Below the pieces are notes generated by a model that worked only from the letters and a program-made list of their open reading frames with translations, was not told the origin of the DNA and ran no database searches. A stretch of 5,693 bases of DNA from JAUWQU01 sp964605095 (GTDB lineage Bacteria > Planctomycetota > Phycisphaerae > SM23-33). Location of the stretch: NCBI GenBank assembly GCA_964605095.1, contig CAZSBS010000287.1, positions 1 to 5,693 of the forward strand. The letters run 5' to 3'. Every line of letters begins with the position of its first letter. Position 1 is the first letter of the stretch. Both the position numbers and the translations under genes were made by a program. This document shows positions 1 through 5,693 of this stretch, one piece after another.

Positions 1-296
1 GCCGGAACCTTGCTGTCCGTGTTGTAACACCGGAAATCGCCCCAGCCGATGTCGAAGTCAGCCCCGCCGGATATGACGTAGCCCTCGCGGTAGCTATCGG
101 TGCCGGGCACGAGGCCCCTTTCGCGGCTGCCGGCGTAGTTGCCGATAAGCTCGCCAAACCACATGCCCCGGACCTTGTCGAGGTAGACGTCGGCGGAGAT
201 CTGCTGCTCTGCCGCGGCCGGGCACGCCGCCGGCAGCACCGCCGCCATCGCGGCCACGCACGCGATAGCCACTCGACTCCAGTCGTGTCGGGTCAC
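1..296 (-). CDS. Exported ADP-ribosylglycohydrolase-like protein (5' part, runs off the window)
   Basis: The frame is open from a GTG at 294-296 to the window edge, giving 98 residues with the C-terminus missing. Residues 1-29 look like a Sec signal peptide: Arg/His in the n-region, then an Ala/Val-rich stretch, then a likely signal peptidase I site after PAAA. The mature start contains DKVRGMWFGELIGNYAG, which resembles the opening helix of the ADP-ribosylglycohydrolase (DraG/ARH) fold, where a [DK]-x-hydrophobic-x-G-x-x-x-G-D/N-x-x-G pattern is usual. Exported, divergent members of this family are common in planctomycetes (family knowledge). The metal-binding Asp motifs that would prove activity lie beyond the window, so the substrate is unknown. 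GTG is chosen because GGAGGAGG lies 8 nt upstream and a strong promoter lies just before it. A GTG at codon 9 or ATG at codon 17 would destroy the signal peptide. It is transcribed separately from the acyltransferase gene upstream, since a terminator-like hairpin and a promoter lie between them. Confidence 0.68.
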   Translation of the reverse strand, partial: MTRHDWSRVAIACVAAMAAVLPAACPAAAEQQISADVYLDKVRGMWFGELIGNYAGSRERGLVPGTDSYREGYVISGGADFDIGWGDFRCYNTDSKVP

Positions 297-3200
297 TTTA
301 AGGGCCTCCTCCAGCGAGTTATTATACAGCAAGGTGGGCAAATCGTCAAACGGGTAGGGGCTGGTTGGTCGGGTGGGGCTGGTCGTGCGGACAAGAAGAA
401 AAGGGTCGGACACCTATCCTGGCCGCAACGGATCGGCCAGAAAGGGCGCCCGACCCCTTCCTTGTCTACTTTTCGTTCCCGATTCGCTACGCGCGGTGGG
501 CGCTTCCGGCCATGGCCATGGCGCCGGCCCGGTTGCCGGACGGCGTCTCGGCAGGGGCGTTGGCTGTGCCGGCCGCGACGGGCGCCGCGGAGGCGACGAG
601 ACTCATTTTCATCTTCCAGCCGTGCTTGCTCTGGCCGTAGTAATGCGGCAGGATTCGCACCTTCTTGAAGCCCGCCTTTTCGTAAAGGGCGATGGCTGCC
701 TTGTTGCTGTCCTCTACCTCCAGGCCGCAGGCCGAGACGTTATCTCGCCTCAGCACGTCCAGGCATTCCAGCAGCAGCGTCCTTCCGATGCCCTTGCCGC
801 GGAACTCCGGCTCGACGGCGATGCTGTAGAGCCGGCCCGAGGTTCCGCTTCGGGTCTTTCGCCTCAGCAGCACGGCCGCGGCAACGATTATGCCGTCGTG
901 GCGGACGATGTGCGTGGTGGCACGCGGGCAGTTTAGCAGGTAGCGGAACTGCCGGCGTCCGAGGGCGACATAGTCGTCGAAGGTTCGGGTTTCGAGCCCG
1001 ACAAGCGCGTCGATATCCGATGGCGAGGCCTGCTCGAAGGTGTCGCTGTGGGCCTCGGCGGATTGCAGGTCGGCCGGGGCGAAGAGGTCCTGCCCATCGG
1101 CCAACCATGCGGCGGGCAGGCTGACGGGGACCAGTTGCTTTCGTATCGGCCGGGCCGCCCACTTGTTGAGCCGAAAGGCCGGGTGATAGCTCGTCTTGGT
1201 GTAGGCCAGCGACGGGATTTCCCAGTCATCGCCGGCATTTGTCCAGCGGCTCTGGGACCAGAACTGGCGGCAGAACTCGGCGTAGATGAACTGGGCGCTG
1301 CCGGCGTACTCGCGATCGGCCTTTTCGATGAGGATGTTGCACATGTCCGGCCCGATCATCTCGCCGAACGTGAACCCGATGATGGTCTGGTCGTCGTAGA
1401 GGACCATTCCACGCAGGCCGATCTGCTTGGCGAAGCTGATGGCGTCGGCGGTGGCGGATTCCTCAGCCAGACGCTTCATCCGCGTTACTGGCGAGAATCC
1501 GCAGGCGGAGTCCTCGTGCTGGTAGTGCCAGCGCCGCAGAACCTCCAGGCACGGCTTGACGTGCTGGGGGCCGAACTCTTCGGTTCGCGGGTTGTATCGC
1601 CTTATGAACCGGTTTCGGGCCTGGCGCTTGGAGGCCAGGTCGCTGCCGTCCAGCTCGATCATGCGGCGGGTCTCGTAGATGTAGTCGCCGCTCATCGGCT
1701 GGGCTGAGAAGCCCGACGGAAACCGCGCGAGCTGCTCGTCGCTGATGTACTCGAAGCACGTGGCGTCCACCGGCAGGCCGATGTGGTCATTGTAGTCGTC
1801 GCAGATCTCGACGGCCGCCCGAATGGCCTTCTCGTAGTTGCCCAGGCCCACTGGCGGCTGAAACAGAGTCATGCCCGTCGGCCCGTTGGCGAACAGGCAC
1901 AGGCAATCGGAGATAACGCGCCAACCGAGGCGGGCGGCGTCTCGCCAGATGAAACTGCTGGCGAAGCCGTAGTCAGAGAGCCGAGCCTTACAGGTGCTGT
2001 AGAATTGATCGAAGAGGGGTTTGTGTGCCAGTTCCGGCCGTGTTAACCCATAACACGCAGGAGAGTCGTCATCGTCCATACAGATGTTGCAGCCTCATCA
2101 GAGCCGCCGCTGCGCCCGTCCGTGGTTAGGGCTTTGCCATGTTGGTTGCCCGTTGGTAACTCGGCATTCGAACGCAACTCGTCGCTTCGCGCGCATTTTA
2201 TCATTCTGGTGGAATTGCAAACGGATATTCGCCTCAAATTGCAAAAAAAATTACCCCCTTCGGCGGGCAAAAGCCCGAGCTATTGGGCCTGTCTACCAGC
2301 CTACCCCCCGGCGGCAGGGGGTGGTGAAAGTTCCCCACCAGTCCTCGCAGGGCTGTTCCAGGTTTCGGAACCGCCCTTGCGAGGCACGATGAGGCACTCG
2401 GAAAATGGCGAAAGAAGCTCCACGACTTCAGCTTGCGTGGCGGGCTTGCCGTTTTGCCACTCCAACACTGTTGAACCAACATGCCAATACGCTATCATGC
2501 TGGAGGCGGGCGCTTCGGCGCCGCGCCGCGGTTTTAACCATTGCAACCATTGCAGGAGTTTTTTGCATGCGGCGGGCGCTTCGGCGCCGCGCCCCAACGT
2601 ACAACCCGTGCAGGAGTTTTCACATGCCAAAGGCCAGGATGCTTGATGCCGGCGCGGCAGCCCAGCCGCGACGGACGGTTACCTTCGGAGTCTGCGCCAC
2701 GTGCGATCCGCGTATCGACGCCGCCAGCCGGCAGCGTTCGGCCAACATTGCCTCCCTGGTGGCCGAGCACGTCGCCGGAGCGGTGCGCATGCCGGATGGC
2801 ACACCCGTCGAGGTTGTCTGGTCGCCGGTGCTCATCGACGGCGAGAAGCAGGCGGACATCGTGGCGGCCCAGTTCCGCGCCGCCGGCGTCGACGCCATAA
2901 TCTGCACGCCGGACACCTGGGCTTTTCCGCAACTGACGCTCATCAGCCTGCTAAGCCAGCTTCCGCCGGACATCCCGGTGAACATCACCTGTGGCAACAG
3001 CGGGCCCAAGCCCGGCGTCGTCTATGCCCACGCCGTCAACGGCGCCCTGGCACAGATGGGCAAGCTGGTGGCCCTGAACGTCGGCTCCTGGCCGGATGAG
3101 GGGCTAAAGCCGAAAATGTCGCCCGCCACGGCCGAGGCGCTGGTCGATTGGTGCTACGCCGCCCTGGCCCGCGCCGCTCTCAAGGGGCGACGCGTGGTCA

Positions 3201-5658
3201 TCTTCGGCCACGATTCGATGGGCATGGAGACCGCGCTTGCCCACGTCATCGCCACCCGCCGGGCCTTTGGCCTGGAGATCACCCGCCTGGACATGAAGCT
3301 CCTTGCCGACATGATCGCCAAGGGCGCCTACGACAAGGCCGAGCTGGCCGAGATGCGCTCGTGGGTGGACAAGATGGTCGGAAAGAGGCTCCAGCTTCGC
3401 GGCCAGGCCGACAGCGAGAAGTTCAACATGTCGCTGGCGATGTACCTGGTGGTTCGCGACATCATGGCCGACCTGGGCGCCGTCGGCGGGGGCTTCATGA
3501 GCCAGCTCGAGTGGGGCTCCGACCGCCGCGGCACGCCGCTGCCGGTGGCCGACGCCATGGAGAGCCTCTTCAACTCGACCTTCGACCACCGCGGGCCAAA
3601 GCCCCCCTTGCCGTATGCCACCGAGGCTGACATGCAGGGACTGCTGACGATGCTGGTGATGACCTGGCTGTCCGGTGGAAACCCGCCGCTGTTCATGGAC
3701 TTCCGGAAAGTCTGGGAGCCATGGGAGATTCAGGCACTTGCCAAAAAGCTTAAGGTCAAGTTCACCGGCAAAGAGCTTTGGGCCTCTCGCGGGTTCGTCG
3801 ACGGCGACAACAGCGGCTCGGCAAGCTTCGACTGGGCAGCCAAACCGGGCGCCGGGGCCGCTGCCTGCATGAAGGGCGTCGCCATGCCCCTGGCCGATGA
3901 GTTCTACTTCCCCGGCGGCGGCAACAGCGTGATGTTCACCACCCCGGGCGGCATCGAAGGGCTCGCCGCGAGAATGGCCTACTATGCCCCCGGCGACCGC
4001 TTCAGCATGGTCTGGGACCAGGCCGTCACCACGTCCCTGCCGGCCAAGCTAGCCAACGCGGTGGCCCACACCTCCACCTGGAGCTGGCCTCACACCTTCG
4101 TGGTGCCTAAGTACGCCGTCATGGCCGAGTACAAGCAGTACGCCCCAGCCAACCATTTCCACATGACCTGGGACCTCCGGGTTTCCCGGCTGCAACATTG
4201 GATGGACCTGACCGGCGTGCTGTCCGTCGCTCCGTGGTCCCAGCGACCGACCTTCATTCCCGGCACCGACCGCCCTACCCCGCTTGTGAACCTGATCAGC
4301 GGGAAATAGGAAGAAGAAAAAGAAGAAGCTATTTAACGCAGAGCTCGCGGAGAACGCTGAGGGGAGAGTGGAAGAGAAGAACGCGGCAGGCAGTGAGAAG
4401 AGAGGCCTTAGAAGCCCAGGGATAGCAATCCCTGGGTGATCCCTGGGTTCGGGAGCATCCGCGGAGAACATAGGCCATGAAACGCACTCGAAGCATTCTG
4501 GCGATGGGTATGTGGGCATTTGCGGTCGCTATGGCGGCCGGCGCCCCTCCGGCGGCGCCTGCCGCTGCGCCTGCCACAAACCCCACCACACAACCTGCCG
4601 CCGGCGAGCCGACGACCCAGCCGGTCAAGGCGAAGCTCGGACCCGTGCTCACCCAGCGGTGGCGGTGGTACAAGACGGTGTGGGCTGGCCGGGACATCAC
4701 CAGCCAGTCCAACGCCGACGCGGCGCTCGTCGACGCCATCCTAAAGGCTGACCCTGCCGAAGTGGCGACCCTCCGCGACGCGATGGTCGCCGAGTACGAC
4801 CGAATGGCGGCCGGGAAAAAACCCGACGACTTCCAACTGGGCCGGCTGGCGGCCAGGCTGGTCGTCGCCTGGACGCGGAGCCCGACCGGTAAGGACGTCT
4901 CATCGCCCCAGATGGCCATCAACCGCGCACTGGGCTGCCGGGAAATCTGCCGCTGGGGCACGATCACCCTGAAGCACCTCGGCGGCAACCTCACGCCCAA
5001 CACGCTGAACAAGTACCGCGGCTTCGTGCCCGGCACGGCCACCAGCGTTATGTCGCTGATGATCAGGACCCTGCCTGCGATCGACAAGCCCGGCGACGTG
5101 CGCGACGAACTCCTGCCGCTCCGCGAACCGCTGCGAGCCCTGGCCGCCGCGGCCGACACACGCCAGGCCGAGACGGAAAAACTCATCGACCAGTTCTACG
5201 AGGCGCTTGGCCCGCTGGACGTCTGCCAGGCCGATAAGGACGCCGTCCGAAAAGTCGTCGAAGCCTTCCCCGCCGCCTACAACGCCCGCGACACCAAGGC
5301 CTTCCAGGCCCTCTGGCCGGCAGGGCACAAAGCCGTCTCGGCCCTGGCGACCCTTTCCCTCGAAGCGACGATCGAGCCGGACTTCTGGACCATCACGCGC
5401 TGGCAGTGCGTCTACATCATCGTTCAGAAGGACCAGGCCGAGGCCTACGTCATTTCGCTGTACCGCTGCAAGGACGGCAAGGACCAGCCCGTCAAGCTCC
5501 AGGGCTTCCCGGCCCGCAAGGATCCAAAAGAGGGGTGGAAGCTGGACTGATTGCTGTGAAAGCAAGGCTCTGGCCCGCGAGCTCAGCGTGTCGGTTATCC
5601 TGGCCGCCCAGCTCAACCGTGGCCCGACGGACCGGCCAAGCCAGCGCCCGCGAATGAG

Positions 5659-5693
<35 letters not shown>

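Overview
The window is GC-rich bacterial DNA. It looks like a planctomycete (Planctomycetota, perhaps Phycisphaerae). This rests on three things: an exported ADP-ribosylglycohydrolase-like protein, a secreted protein with a Pro/Ala/Thr 'TTQP' linker, and spacers rich in short inverted repeats. The assignment is inference from style, not from a marker gene.

Layout, left to right. (1) 1-296, minus: the 5' end of an exported ADP-ribosylglycohydrolase-like gene. It has its own near-consensus promoter and a strong Shine-Dalgarno before a GTG start. (2) 401-459: a long bipartite hairpin with a U-rich tail on the minus strand, probably the terminator of the next gene. (3) 487-2079, minus: a 530-residue fusion of a DUF2156-like acyltransferase domain and a C-terminal GNAT acetyltransferase. 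(4) 2080-2623: a divergent spacer with several hairpins, a 23-bp direct repeat with UUCG loops, a tandem 9-mer and two consecutive ribosome binding sites. (5) 2624-4309, plus: a full-length L-fucose isomerase-family protein with all three metal ligands. (6) 4310-4476: a purine-rich spacer with degenerate 9-bp repeats and a hairpin that has two alternative 3' arms. (7) 4477-5550, plus: a secreted protein of unknown function with a possible NTF2-like C-terminal domain. (8) 5561-5693, plus: a start-less piece of replicative helicase DnaB running off the window.

The genes do not form an obvious pathway. The fusion protein and the isomerase are divergent and could share control from the 2080-2623 spacer. 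The isomerase has no sugar kinase, aldolase or transporter beside it here. I see no CRISPR array, tRNA, rRNA, transposase or recognisable defence or biosynthetic system. The points most worth a second look are the DnaB fragment, the duplicated hairpin/RBS leader of the isomerase gene, the two-domain acyltransferase fusion, and the two-armed hairpin at 4415-4447.
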